A stretch of DNA of 64,000 nucleotides from assembly GCF_009727055.1 (NCBI RefSeq), contig NC_052355.1, positions 388,531-452,530 of the forward strand, given 5' to 3'. The DNA is from Benincasa hispida (lineage: Eukaryota; Streptophyta; Magnoliopsida; Cucurbitales; Cucurbitaceae). The position numbers and the translations under genes are program-made. The notes under the pieces are model-generated. The model worked only from the letters and a program-made list of their open reading frames with translations. It made no database searches and was not told where the DNA came from. Position 1 is the stretch's first letter. Each line of letters opens with the position of its first letter. Below are positions 49,016 through 60,314 of this stretch, one piece after another.

Positions 49016-51227
49016 ATGCTAAAATTACGCTCAATTACTTTTGGTGGGTGTTTTTTTCCTATCTATTCAAGTGTTGAATGAAATGTGGACTAAAGTGGAT
49101 TTATTATGATTTTGACATTGTTTTTCTCTAAATTTCTTGTGGAAATTTGTAATTGCTCACATGTTTATGAGCATTAATGTGTGAAAAAGGGTCTGTAAAT
49201 TTGTTGGAGTCATTAGAGTTAATTTGTTAGGGTCATTAGAGTTGAAATTAGGCTGTAATTTCTTGATTTCGGGAGAGAGAACAGCAGCAAAAATGGAGAA
49301 AATTTGTTCACAGACCCAAATTCTGCTTCCAGACCTGAGAGAAGCTCCCAAACCCAGCCCACCAGTTTGAATGCGACCCGGTTTGGTGTAGCCCGTGCAT
49401 GCCAGCTGTCGATGAAGTGTCCATCCGTTTCGTGACCCGAACCAGTCCTGTCGCCAGCTCCGCCCGAGCCAATTCGTAGCTGGCTAGCGCATTTGTCTGC
49501 TGCTTGCAACCCGTGCGTTCCGTCGACCCAACCCGACCCACGCCTCCATTGACTGCACCGGCGGCCATTGACCAGCCGGTCCAACGGTCTAGACCGATCC
49601 GTTTGACCTTGTTGAGCCAATTTGACCGGTTCAACTTGGTTTTTTGGAGTTTTTGGGCCGGTTCAAGATGGTTCAAAGTGTTTGAAGCCGATTCCGGGAA
49701 GCTGGTTGCTGAATTTTGTAATAAATTAGTTATTTATTTGTTTTTAATTCCAAAATCGGTTCACTTTAGTGTTGTTTACCTATTATACATGTGATGTATA
49801 ATGTTGTTTCATTATGTGTGCATATTATGCCATATAGTTTTAAAATCCTACCATAGGAAAAGCATGTGACATGCATTTTTTATATCTTATAAGTGTTATA
49901 AAATATATACTATGTGTTATAAAATATATACTATGCATGCATAGTTTTAATATAAGTGTTATATTAAAGCATGTTTGATTGAAGGAAGCATGTAATAGAT
50001 GAATGCTCTAGGGTTATAATTATTATAAAATAACCTAGACTTCTAAAATCTATAACAAAGATAAGATGCATGCTCATTTAGGGTTAACCATCGACCAATC
50101 CTAATTTTCATAGAAAATAGGTCGATATCTTTTAAAACCGTAGTTACAAGAAAAGTCACCAGGCAAGATCTTGGCAAAAAGTCAGATAAGATGACTAAGG
50201 TTGAATGTTTTTAAGTTGACGGTTCACGGAACATCTACTACCTGGAGATCGAGCCGACGTCTGAGTTAGGTTAAACTGGTTTTATGAGCATACGTGAACG
50301 GTGTGAGGTAATAAAATTTGTTTATCACCTACACATCGTAGATTAAAAATTCAGTATAAAAGTTATACTCAGATGAATCACCTAGACTTAGGATATGTTT
50401 AGTTAGCCGAAATGTATCGCTAAATATTTTATACCCTAACCGTCTAGAACACTTCAGCTGCAGAGAAGTAATGTACTTTTAACTCTAGCGTCCCTAAGAG
50501 TTCACACCGTGAGATTCATGCTTGGCTTTGGGCCGCCCTAGGAGCGGACTCCACAGAGAGTGTTTGCATGAGTCAATACCAAGGTGAATAAGGGAAGTTG
50601 TTCACAGTAAGTGGGAGAAGGAAGTGTGTCAACACATCCTACGGTCTCTTCCATTAGGTCACACCGTGAGATTCCTATAATGCGCCTGCATGTCTTCCCT
50701 GGAGCGACCTTACCAATCGAAGGGTTGTTATATAGGATTCGGAACTCCACGAACTCTAGAAATTGATAAGGTCTCTCATGTCCGTTTTCATTCTTGTCTT
50801 TCCAACTTCGGGAGCATAATGATTCTGATCTTTGAGGTCTGAAAATGGAGGGTCACACTTACGAGAATTACTAAGTGTTAGTAAATTCTTGACCAAAGTA
50901 GAGATAACTGAGTTACAATAGGAATAAGAGTTATTCTGGTGATGGTATCTNACGAGAATTACTAAGTGTTAGTAAATTCTTGACCAAAGTAGAGATAACT
51001 GAGTTACAATAGGAATAAGAGTTATTCTGGTGATGGTATCTAGTCAAGATAGTCTTGGTTCAATGGAGGAATAGTCGATCACCCCTTGGTGGAGGTTATT
51101 CTAAACCATTGAAATATCGTTGCAAAATATAATAATGAAGGGTACATTATTATTTTTTTTGCTAAACTTGATTGGATTTGAAAGATTAATGTTTTTTAGT
51201 AAAAAGGATATGTTTTTCTTTTCAGCA
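49016..51227 (+). other. Leader of Copia C, non-coding
   Basis: An untranslated region between primer site and gag. 49320-49660 is conspicuously GC-rich (ACCCGGTTTG.., GACCCAACCCGACCC..), and its long minus-strand frames are low-complexity by-products. It contains the N-flanked 90-bp duplication at 50861-51041. No gene is recognised. Confidence 0.6.
50861..51041 (+). repeat. Exact 90-bp tandem duplication across an N
   Basis: 50861-50950 and 50952-51041 are identical base for base, from ACGAGAATTACTAAG to GATGGTATCT, separated by one N at 50951. This is the signature of two overlapping contigs joined without merging the overlap. Confidence 0.95.
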
Positions 51228-52735
51228 TGACTAGTTCTTTAAATCAACTCTTAGCTTCCGAGAAACTAAACGGCGATAATTACTCAACATGGAAAAACAA
51301 TCTGAATTCAACACTAGTCATGGATGACTTGAGATTTGTCTTAGGCCCCTCCCTTGAAAGAAGCACAAGGTAAATATGATTTACTAGTTGCTGAGACATG
51401 TTTAGTGGAGGATGATACCTCAACCTGGATATTGGATTTAGGAGCCACTAATCATATTTGCTTCTCTTTTCAGGAAACTAGTTCTTGGAAAAAGCTTGAA
51501 GAAGGCGAGATCACCCTCAAGGTTGGAACATGAGAGGTTCTCTCAGCCGAAGCAGTGGGAGACTTGAAGTTGTTTTTCGACGATAGATATATCATACTTA
51601 AAGATTTTTTGTATGCACCTCTTATGAAGAGGAATTTAATATCTATCGGTTGTATTATGGAACAAATGTATAAAATATCTTTTGAAGTTAATGAAGCGTT
51701 CATCTTCAGAAAAGGTATTCAAATTTGTTCTGCTATATTTAAAAAAAACTTATATAAGTTAAGACCAACTAAAGCAAAATTTGTCTTAAATACTGAGATG
51801 TTTAGAACAGCCGAAACTCAGAATAAAAGAGAAAAAGTTTCTTCTAATGCCTATCTATGGCACCTAAGACTTGGCCACATAAATCTCAAAAGGGTTGAGA
51901 GATTGGTTAAGAATGGACTCCTAAATCAGTTAGAAGACAATTCTTTACCTCCATGTGAGTCTTGTCTTGAGGGAAAAATGACTAAGAGATCTTTTATTGG
52001 AAAAGGTCTCAGACCCACAATACCCTTAGAGCTCGTACATTCAAACCTCTGTAGACCGATGAATGTCAAAGCTCGAGGTGGGTATGAATATTTCATCCGT
52101 TTTATTGATGATTATTCAAGGTATGGTCATATTTACCTAATGCATCACAAGTTTGATTCTTTTGAAAAGTTCAAGGAATATAAGGCTGAGGTTGAAAACC
52201 AGTTAGGTAAAACAATTAAGACACTACGATCAGATCGATGTGGGGAATACATGGACTTAAGATTCCAGGACTATATGATTGAACATGAAATCAAGTCACA
52301 ACTCTCTACACCTAATATGTCTCAGCAGAACGGTGTATCTAAAAGAAGAAACAAAACCTTGTTGGACATGGTTCGCTCAATGATGAGCTTTGCTGAGTTA
52401 CCTGATTCTTTTTAGGGACATGCATTAGAGACTGCTGTCTATATTTTGAATAACGTTCCCTCTAAAAGTGTTCAGAAACACCTCATGAGCTATGGAAAGG
52501 GCGTAAAGGCAGTTTATGTCACTTTAGGATTTGGGGATGCCCCATAAACGTGTTGGTGCAAAATCCTAAAAAATTGGAACATTGTTCAAAACTATGCCTA
52601 TTTGTAGGTTATCCAAAAGAAACAAAAGGTGGACTATTTTATGATCCTCAAGAGAATAAGGTATTTGTATCGACAAATTCCATATTCTTAGAGGACGACC
52701 ACATAAGAAGTCATTAACCTCGCAGTAGACTAGTA
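51228..52735 (+). pseudogene. Copia C gag start, protease and integrase
   Basis: The ATG at 51228 begins gag (MTSSLNQLLASEKLNGDNYS, then WKNNLNSTLV). About 1 kb of gag is then missing: the text jumps near 51345 to the protease region (STWILDLGATNHICF, DLGAT for DSGAT). The open stretch 51555-52415 carries the GAG-pre-integrase zinc site (LWHLRLGHIN, CESCLEGKMTKR) and integrase: LVHSNLCRP (Asp to Asn), LRSDRCGEY (Asp kept) and QQNGVSKRRNKTL (Glu to Lys). Two of three catalytic residues are changed. A stop (TAG, 52413-52415) follows PDSF, and the post-core part continues (FVGYPKETKGGLFYDP). Confidence 0.85.
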
Positions 52736-54440
52736 TTGAATGAAATTTCCAAAAACGCTACAGATAGAGCTAACTCATCTACTAAAGTAGTAGATAAAAC
52801 TAGTACATCTGGTCAGTCACATCCTTCTCAAGAGTTGAGAATGCCTTGACGTAGTGGGATGGTTGTTCATCAGCCTAACCGTTACTTGGGTTTAATAGAA
52901 ACACAAGTTGTCATACCTGATGACGGCATAGAGGATTCATCGACCTATAAACAGGCGATAAAAGATGTGAACTGTGATCAGTGGGTCAAAGCCATGGACC
53001 TCGAAATGGAGTCTATATACTTCAATTCTATCTGAGAACTTGTAGATCAACCAAATGATGTAAAACCAATTGGTTGTAAGTGGATCTACAAGAGAAAACG
53101 AGACCAAGCCGGTAAAGTACAGACTTTTAAGGCTCGACTTGTGGCAAAGGGTTATACCTAGAGAGAGGGAGTGGACTATGAAGAACTTTTCTTCCCGTTG
53201 CCCTGCTTAAGTCGATTAGAGATTATCTTATCCATTACCACTTTTATGATTATGAAATTTGGCAGATGGATGTCAAGACAACCTTTCTAAACGGAGATCT
53301 TGAGGAGAGTATCTATATGGCTCAACCAGAGGGTTTATTGCACAGGGCCAAGAACAAAAGGTTTGTAAGCTTCAGAAATCCATTTATGGGTTGAAACAGC
53401 TTCTAGATCCTTGAATATAAGATTTGATACTGCGATCAAATCTTATAGCTTTGAACAGAATGTTGACGAACCTTGTGTTTACAAGAAGATCTTAATTCTA
53501 TTATAACGTTCTCAGTTTTATATGTTGACGATATTCTACTCATTGGGAATGAAGTAGGTTACCTAACTGACATCAAGAAATGGCTAGCAACGTAGTTCAA
53601 AATGAAAGATTTGGGGAATACGTAGTATGTTCTCGGGATTCAGATTATTCAGAACCGCAAGAACAGAACATTAGCCATGTCTCAAGCAACTTATATAGAC
53701 AAAATATTATCTAGGTATAAGATGCAGAATTCCAAAAGAGGTCTGTTACCTTACAGATATGGAATTCATTTGTCAAAGGATCAATGTCCTAAGATACCTC
53801 AAGAGGTTGAGGATATGAGACGCATTCCTTATGCTTCTGCAGTAGGGAGCCTGATGTATGCAATGTTATGTACTAGTCAGTAGGTATCAGTCCAATCATG
53901 GATATGATCATTGGACTGCCATTCAAAATATCCTCAAGTATCTTAGGAGAACAAGGAACTACATGCTCGTGTATGGTACTGAGAATTTGATCCTTACTGA
54001 ATACACTGACTCTGATTTTCAAACCGATAAAAATGCTAGAAAGTTTACACTTGGATCAATGTTTACTCTTAACGGAGGAGCAGTAGTGTGGAGAAGTGTG
54101 AAGCAAAACTGTATTGTGGACTCCACAATGGAAGCTGAATACGTAGCTGCTTGTGAAGCAACAAAGAAAGTAGTATGATTGAGGAAATTCTTGACAGATT
54201 TGGAAGTTGTTCCAAATATGCATTTGCCTATCACCTTATATTGTGATAATAGTGGTGCAGTTGAAAATTCAAGAGAACCAAGAAGCCACAATCGTGGTAA
54301 GCATATTGAGCGCAAATACCCTCTGATCCGAGAGATTGTACACCGTGGAGATGTTGTAGTAACCCAGATATCTTCTGAGCAAAACATTGCTGATCCTTCT
54401 GCAAAGGCCCTCATGGCTAAAGTGTTTGAAGGTCACTAAT
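52736..54440 (+). pseudogene. Copia C reverse transcriptase and RNase H
   Basis: RT begins near 52960 (KDVNCDQWVKAMDLEMES), with stops at the end of YFNSI and of AKGYT. QMDVKTTFLNGDLEESIYM lies near 53255, with a frame change near 53340. The active site YVDDILLI is intact at about 53520-53545. RNase H is at 53858-54439 in two frames: TEYTDSDFQTDKNARKFTLG, MEAEYVAACEATKKVV, then YCDNSGAVENSREPRSHNRGKHIERKYPLIRE. It ends 40 bases before the AAGTGGGAGAA polypurine tract (54473-54484). Stops are mostly of the C-to-T or G-to-A type. Confidence 0.85.
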
Positions 54441-54484
54441 AGAGTCTAGGTCTACGAAGTTTGTAAACTAGGACAAGTGGGAGA

Positions 54485-56042
54485 ACTTTTGGGTATATGT
54501 CCTAGTTTATTGTATTCATATGTTTATTGTACTCATATGTTTATCACTTAAATTCAACATTGTGATATTAAGAACAGAACATATGTTTATTGTCCATTCA
54601 TATGTTTATTGTACTCATATGTTTATCAAGAACAGAACATAGGGTGCAAGACGGAATTCACTCCTACCCGTTATAGGGATAGTAGATAGGTTGTTCCCTT
54701 TAGTACTAAATCCAGGTCTTGAACAAGGGGCCCCACCCTATCCTTGGCCCGAGAAGGATTCGGTTTATAGGTTGGACCTTAAACCAATTGTTCATTAGAG
54801 GATTAGTGGAATTTTAGGAACAAGATGTAGTCTTGGGGGTAAAACGATTTTTATGACCCAGACGAGATTACGAATAACCTGTGAAGGATTAGCTTAATAA
54901 TCATGGTTATATCAAATGGACACAAATATATCTATAGTGAAGGGAGTGCAACTACGGGACTATAGTGGAATGACCCGTTAGTTAACGAATACTGATTAGC
55001 TCCGTCTAAAGAGTTTAGCAAGCTAATCTCGGATCGTTAGAGTCCATGATCTATAGGTTCATTAGGTTCCCCTACTAGCTCATATGGAATAAACTTAAAA
55101 CAGTATGGTAAAATAATTCGAATTGTTCGCATTAGGTGAAGAGAGAGAACCAACAAGTATATGTGATATAGTGGTCGGAATTTTCAGTTTAGAGATACAA
55201 CTTTAATATTTAAATATGATTTAAATATGAAGAATATGATACATTCATATTCGGAAGCTCGAAAATGATGGAAATGGTCAAAGATGTAAAAATCAAAGAG
55301 TTGACTTTTGACTTTGAAAAGTCAAACTTTGACCAACCTTATATTCAAATGTGATTTGAAATTCGAGAAAATGAATGTGGATTCATGCTCGAGAGGTCAA
55401 AATTAGACAACACGAAAAAAAAACATAAAAAGTCAAAATGTTGACTTTTTGGTCAAAATTTGACTTTGACCAAATGACTATTTTGCCCTTTGACTAAAGT
55501 TAGTGGGAAAATCCAAAATTTTGTTAGATAATTCCACTAACAAAATAGTGGGCTAGGTGTTGGCTTACAGTGGAGACATTAAGCCCACTAAGATAGTGGA
55601 TTATAGGTGTTGGGTTTTTATGGATTTGGTTCATGCAATTATTGCATGGTTTTTTTTCTATAAAATGGGCTTTTGATTTTAAATTAAAGACTTTTGACAA
55701 TTTGCCAATTTTTTTTTTAATTTGGGCTGGAAAAAAACCTCTTTTCTGTGTGTAAATTTTAAAAAGAAAACCCAAACCAAAACCCAAATTCATTCCTTTT
55801 TTCCATCTTTTTTCTCTCTCTCTCGGGGTTCTTCATCCACCGGGTCCCACAATCCGGTTTTGAGTCCAGAGGATAGTAGGTCAACTCTAGTAGTGTTCTA
55901 GAAGAGTTCGGGTCGAGATTCGACGAGGAAAAGCGTTGTTCAGGAGCTACAAAAGTTGTATCTCATCCCTTTTTAATTACTGTTTTTCCTTCAATTACAT
56001 GCATAATTTCGTTTTAATTAAAAGAAATTAGCGTGTAATTAG
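54485..56042 (+). repeat. 3' LTR of Copia C, rearranged
   Basis: Begins CTTTTGGGTATATGTCCTAG after the polypurine tract. Words TCATATGTTTATTGTACTCATATGTTTATCA are repeated twice (54515-54547, 54595-54630) in the first 160 bp. From 54645 it follows the 5' LTR (GGTGCAAGACGGAATTCA.. ) to TGTAATTAGA at 56042, where the last ~30 bp of the LTR are missing. Confidence 0.75.
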
Positions 56043-56096
56043 ACATATGAGTACAATAAACATATGAATACAATAAACTAGGGCATATACCCAAAA
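56043..56096 (-). repeat. Inverted copy of the 3' LTR start at the element's right end
   Basis: CATATGAGTACAATAAACAT.. to ..CATATACCCAAAA is the reverse complement of 54487-54539 with one mismatch (GGGC for GGAC). It abuts the TSD ACCGG, so the integrated right end was an LTR start in reverse, not an LTR end. Confidence 0.85.
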
Positions 56097-56101
56097 ACCG
56101 G

Positions 56102-57037
56102 ACGATTGTTCCATCGCCTTCTGCCTCTGTTGCGCCAGTTTCCACGTTGGTTGTTGTTATGCTGTTGAGAAGGTCTGCTGCCATTGAACTGACTCTGGTT
56201 TGATTTTTTATTTCCTGTATTGGGATTTTTGCTGGTGGTCATGTTGATGGAGGTGGATCCACTGAATGATCTAGTTTTCTAAGTGTTCTAATGTTCGAGT
56301 TGTTTTAAATAGATTAGAATTTCTAATTGAATATCGGTCCACTTAACATTAATTTTTCCTTGCATTGTTGCAACGAGTGGGTTGTATTCTTCATCAAGAC
56401 CCAACAACACTTGAGAAATCAGAGCCCATAAGGCAACTGGACTCCCTACTTGCTCTAGGTTGTTTTCGTGGGATTTCATGGTTCATAGGTAGTCATTCAC
56501 CTTCATTGACCCATTGCGAATGGATTGAAAAACTTGCCTTAAATAGTCTTCCTTAGCATGGGATTGAACTCCAAATAGCTCTTATAGAGCATCCCATAGC
56601 CCTTTAGCAGTCTCGTGACTCGTAACTTATGTGGCAACCTCTGAAGTCATGGAGTTATAGAGCCATCCCAGAAGAAGTTGATCCATTGCTGTCCAGGACT
56701 CATGAAGTGGGTTAACAATGGTCTGGGTACAAGGCACTGAGCTTGACTCCCCCGACTCTTTAGCTTCTGTGAGTAGTACCTTTGGGGTTGGCGATGGCGT
56801 GATGGTTGCATCGTTTTGTTGGACAAACATAGGTGGGCATATTTTCTCTCCGGTGAGGTAGCTGAACAACTTATAGCTTTTTAGAATGGGGAGGGTCAGG
56901 TTTTTCCAAAGAAGAAAGTTGCTTTTGTCAAGCTTGATGGAGGTGATTTGGTATAGGAGTTGGTTTAGGGGCGGATTGCTATATGTAGGGTTTGAGGCTT
57001 GTCCACTTGAGTTGATTGAAGGGAAGGCGTTGGCCAT
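56102..57037 (-). pseudogene. Copia D gag, first half
   Basis: Starts at the ATG 57037, 17 bases after the LTR, reading MANAFPSINSSGQASNPTYS. The gag core follows (SIKLDKSNFLLWKNLTLPIL, SYLTGEKICPP). The UBN2 part at 56288-56479 reads SHENNLEQVGSPVALW-type sequence and LLGLDEEYNPLVATMQ. Stops occur near 56580-56630 and near 56285. The last residues (NRGRRRWNNRP) are the basic linker just before the zinc knuckle. The reading is cut there by element C and resumes at 46984. Confidence 0.85.
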
Positions 57038-57053
57038 TGCTACTCTACTACCA

Positions 57054-57358
57054 AGTTGAATTTTCAGTGTTGAGAGTAAGACAGAGGGAAGAAGGAGAGA
57101 TACTCAGACCATTTAGTAAGAGCCTTTTTTGTATTCTCCAATATATTTCCACACACTTTACATTTGAGGTATCATATCCTCTTTATACAAGGGAAGAATA
57201 GTAAACCCTAAAGACTGAGGGGTAATATAGAAAATTTACATGAAAGAATGAAACATACACAAGTGGTCACATGGCAAGCTTGGAGAGGGCAAAAGATAAA
57301 TAAAAGAAACAAGAGAAATTGACCGTTTAACTGCTCCTTTCCGCTCGATACCTTGACA
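57054..57358 (-). repeat. 5' LTR of Copia D
   Basis: Element-sense start TGTCAAGGTATCGAGCGG. It is followed directly by TGGTAGTAGAGTAG (57053-57040), a changed initiator-Met primer site, and by the gag ATG at 57037. It ends at the TSD ATAAC. Confidence 0.9.
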
Positions 57359-57363
57359 ATAAC

Positions 57364-58340
57364 TATGTACATAGGAGCTGAGCTAAAAAAAGGGGGGAAA
57401 AAAAAGACTAGTTGAGATAGAAGCTTGAGCCATTGTAAATCAGACTACAGAATCTTGACGAGGCTGTAAAAGATGGTGCTCCCTCTGAAGACTCAACAAA
57501 GATATAATAATAAAAAAAAGAAAATAAGCCATTTTTTGCTAATGAACGAAGACTTTAGAGGTACATAATTTATACCCCTGCATGCGCAACCCCAAGTGTC
57601 TGATCAAAACATAATCTAACGATGAGAGTGGTTTTTGAAGCGATCAATGGTTTACCTACCGCTCTTTACAATGATATGATTCCTGTCAACGTTCACAATC
57701 TTAGCATCACTTCAGCTTTGTTTTAGGCTTGCTCCGATATCCCATCAAAGTCAGGCTAGGGCTAGCCTTCAAGCTACCCCTGACCTGCTAGGGGAAGTTG
57801 GATGACAAACTAGAGGAACGACAGATGGTTGAATCCACACAGAATCGGCAGACCAAGTGAACACAACTTGAAACACGAAAGCGAAGAGTTGAAAGAAAGG
57901 TAAACTTATTTCATTACTAAGGCCCCATAAGCCAGAAACAATACAAAATGAGCCAAGCTAACTAGCTCGCAAATAGATAGAAGTCCACAAAAACAAGAAG
58001 AAAAGACTAAGTGTTAGGGTCTAGTCTACGAAGATGAAGAGCTCAGGATCTATCGACCATAGAATCACTCTCTCACTCAATGGGTTGATGATATTTGCTA
58101 GCGAGATCAATCCCCTCTGTAACACCCAATTGCTACTATTTTTATTTATTTTTAATTTTTAAATTTTTTTCATTATATAATTAACTTTAACTTTTATTAA
58201 ATTTTAAAATAAAGAAATGTTAAAATATTTTTTATTATTAAATTAATAAATAAAAAAAATACTAACTTGTTACCTAAAAAGTATATCATTTCATTAGAAA
58301 TACAAAAAATTATTGATTTTAAATAAAAAAATTAAAAAGA
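57364..58340. other. No gene recognised
   Basis: Mixed sequence with short frames. 57560-57960 is less AT-rich and could be an old Gypsy relic, but I see no domain. 58130-58340 is strongly AT-rich. Confidence 0.45.
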
Positions 58341-58344
58341 AAAA

Positions 58345-58512
58345 CAAATGAGCGGGGAATTTTTTCCCGTAGGGACCCGATCTCCGAACAGGATTCTCCG
58401 ACCCCAACCCCGACTTCTCAAAACGGGAAATGGGGAGGAGAAGAGGATTAAAAATCTCCGCGGGGACGGGGACGGGGAGTACATCCCCGACCCCACCCCG
58501 TTGCCAACTTTA
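58345..58512. repeat. G/C-run palindromic repeat
   Basis: A GC-rich island in AT-rich flanks. GAGCGGGGAATTTTTTCCCG at its left and CGGGGACGGGGACGGGGAG facing CCCCGACCCCACCCCG at its right can pair as hairpins. Similar 'ggggacggggacgggga' sequences are dispersed in many plant genomes, probably as MITEs. The 60-codon plus-strand frame through it is not a gene. Confidence 0.5.
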
Positions 58513-58530
58513 TTTCCAAGGAAAAAATGA

Positions 58531-59646
58531 TGAAAATTATTTTTTTATAAAAGAAAGAGGGGAAGGGACATAAAGCCAATTTATTTAAAAAAAAATCTAG
58601 AAATATTTTTAGAAACCCACGTTCTTTTGGGGAGAAAGAATGAGAAAGAGATGAGGGTGAGAAATAGAAAGGGAAGAAGAAGACCTTTTGGGGTTTTCTT
58701 GTTGCTACACTTGAAGAGAAGAGTAATATTAAGAAGAGTTCAACATTCGAGTAAGTTTTTAAATTTCCTTTTGCTTGAGGTTTTCTCTTGGGAGTGGAAA
58801 TTAAAGAATGAGTTATTTTAGTGGGTTCTTCTTTTTCTTTTTTTTTTTTTTTTTCCTTCTTCTTTTGTTTAAAGTTTTTCATGGGATCTAAATGATAAAG
58901 ATTGAGTATTGGATGGTTCCTCTTCCTTAGGGTGAAACTCCAAAGCTTAGCTTAAATTAGGGTAATGTTAATGGGTGTTTGGGAAGAAGGAATTTAAAAG
59001 AGACCATTTGGTAGCTCAAATTTCAAGTTCTTCCTAAGAAAGAAGGACGTTGAGTTTCGGTTATGAAGAATATATTTTTTTTCTTTTAAAGATGGACACA
59101 AGTAAACTAATTGGAAACTTTGTTCTTAAATTATGGCATTGGTAGGAAAACTAGAGTTTAAAATCGTGAAAATGGTGACCCCAATTATTAAAGACCAATT
59201 AAGGATTTGAGCAATTTAGTGAAGCTTTTTTATGTTGTGGGTATTTAATAGTTACTAATGCAACGACGAAACCATTTCAAGTCAAGTAGAGATCGGGAAG
59301 GCTTATGATCCAAATTCCTCCTAAATGCTTTTACTATTAAAATAAAATAAAATTTTGAATTATGAAGATAATAACCTACGTTATCTAAATTTAGATTTTG
59401 ATTTAGTATCCTGAAATTTAAAAGGATGAAATTGTAAAACTTTTAAGGTTTTACTTTGAATTGTTTTAGTAATATTGTTGATATATTCGTGATTATTGGA
59501 GAAAAATGTTTTATGATTTGTCAAAGAATTTATATATGTAACATTATTATTGGAATTATTATTCTTGAGAAGATTTGAGATTTTTTATATTATGTCCCAA
59601 AAAGAGCACAACTTTAGAATATTTTAAGAGTTAGGAAAGAAAGCAT
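58531..59646. other. No gene recognised
   Basis: AT-rich, with A/G-rich (58560-58690) and T-rich stretches. Open frames here are low-complexity. Nothing host-like is recognised. Confidence 0.45.
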
Positions 59647-60170
59647 TGTTGGGGTCGATGTCCTAAATCTCGTAGGATCCTATAGTTTGTAAACATACTT
59701 GTGTGAACAAACATTATGCGATTTATAATATATGATATTTTATTCACTTCAGTCTATAAAATATTTGATATTTTAGTTGCATTAATCGCATACCAATAAA
59801 TTAAGATCCATGGTTATCATTGTAACTTAAACATGTATGTGGAAACATCCAAGTGGATCATGTTTAAGTGATAACTTAAATGGTCTGTAGTATATGGATA
59901 AAGTTGGATACCTTATCCTGGTGACACTACGAGTATGACCTGCTTTGTAGATGTTACAAATGTTGTAAAGTGCTACAAATGATATGATCCTGATCATTCG
60001 TATATTAGATATGCGAGCGGGGATATTCTATACAAATAAGTTTTTATAAGATCGGACCACGAAATATTTAGTCTCATTATATAACACCGTTCATAATTGA
60101 TACTTTCATTTCACTAGGATCACTATAGGTAACATGACCTTAATTCTGAGTGAGTTGTGAACTCCTACCT
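59647..60170 (+). repeat. Truncated LTR I
   Basis: Begins TTGTTGGGGTCGATGTCCTAAA like solo LTR G and follows it through ATGGTCT.., ..GATCATT.. and CACTAGGATCACTATAGGTAAC, then stops matching near GTGAACTCCTACCT. Only about the first quarter of the LTR is present. Confidence 0.65.
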
Positions 60171-60314
60171 AAATATCTAAATATCTTTTTCCCCTGGACT
60201 TTTATAATGGGACTACAAACTTCAGTGTCTAAATATCTTTCCCCCCTCGACTTTTATAACTCATAATCAATTTATATTTTATTCTCTATTTTAATGTTGA
60301 GATCAATATAATGG

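Larger units (their letters stand above)
46990..56096 (+). mobile_element. Copia element C (plus), inserted in Copia D
   Basis: It lies between ACTAG (46985-46989) and ACCGG (56097-56101); the host codon sequence of D shows the original site was ACCGG, so the left copy has CG changed to TA. In order: 5' LTR, initiator-Met primer site, a 2.2-kb leader, gag start, protease, integrase, RT, RNase H, polypurine tract and a rearranged 3' LTR. The extreme right end (56043-56096) is a reversed copy of the 3' LTR's first 53 bases. Many stops make it inactive. Confidence 0.85.
31659..57358 (-). mobile_element. Copia element D (minus), split by an Athila-like and a Copia insertion
   Basis: Near-identical 305-bp LTRs at 31659-31963 and 57054-57358 are flanked by the perfect TSD ATAAC (31654-31658 and 57359-57363). 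The polyprotein reads right to left: gag 56099-57037, protease and integrase 45142-46989, RT and RNase H about 32100-33668. The frame is interrupted exactly at the two insertions, and each host half resumes at the next codon: NNRP/VCQIC at C and CQSH/DYQYP at the Athila element. Subtracting both insertions and their TSDs leaves about 5.1 kb, a normal Copia length. Confidence 0.92.

Noticed and set aside
49219..49676. Two overlapping minus-strand open frames of 122-133 codons in a GC-rich stretch
   Set aside because: They lie in the Copia C leader antisense to transcription; no conserved motif. Probably a composition effect.
58348..58882. Open frames on both strands around the GC-rich island
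   Set aside because: Low-complexity by-products of G/C runs and A/G-rich sequence.
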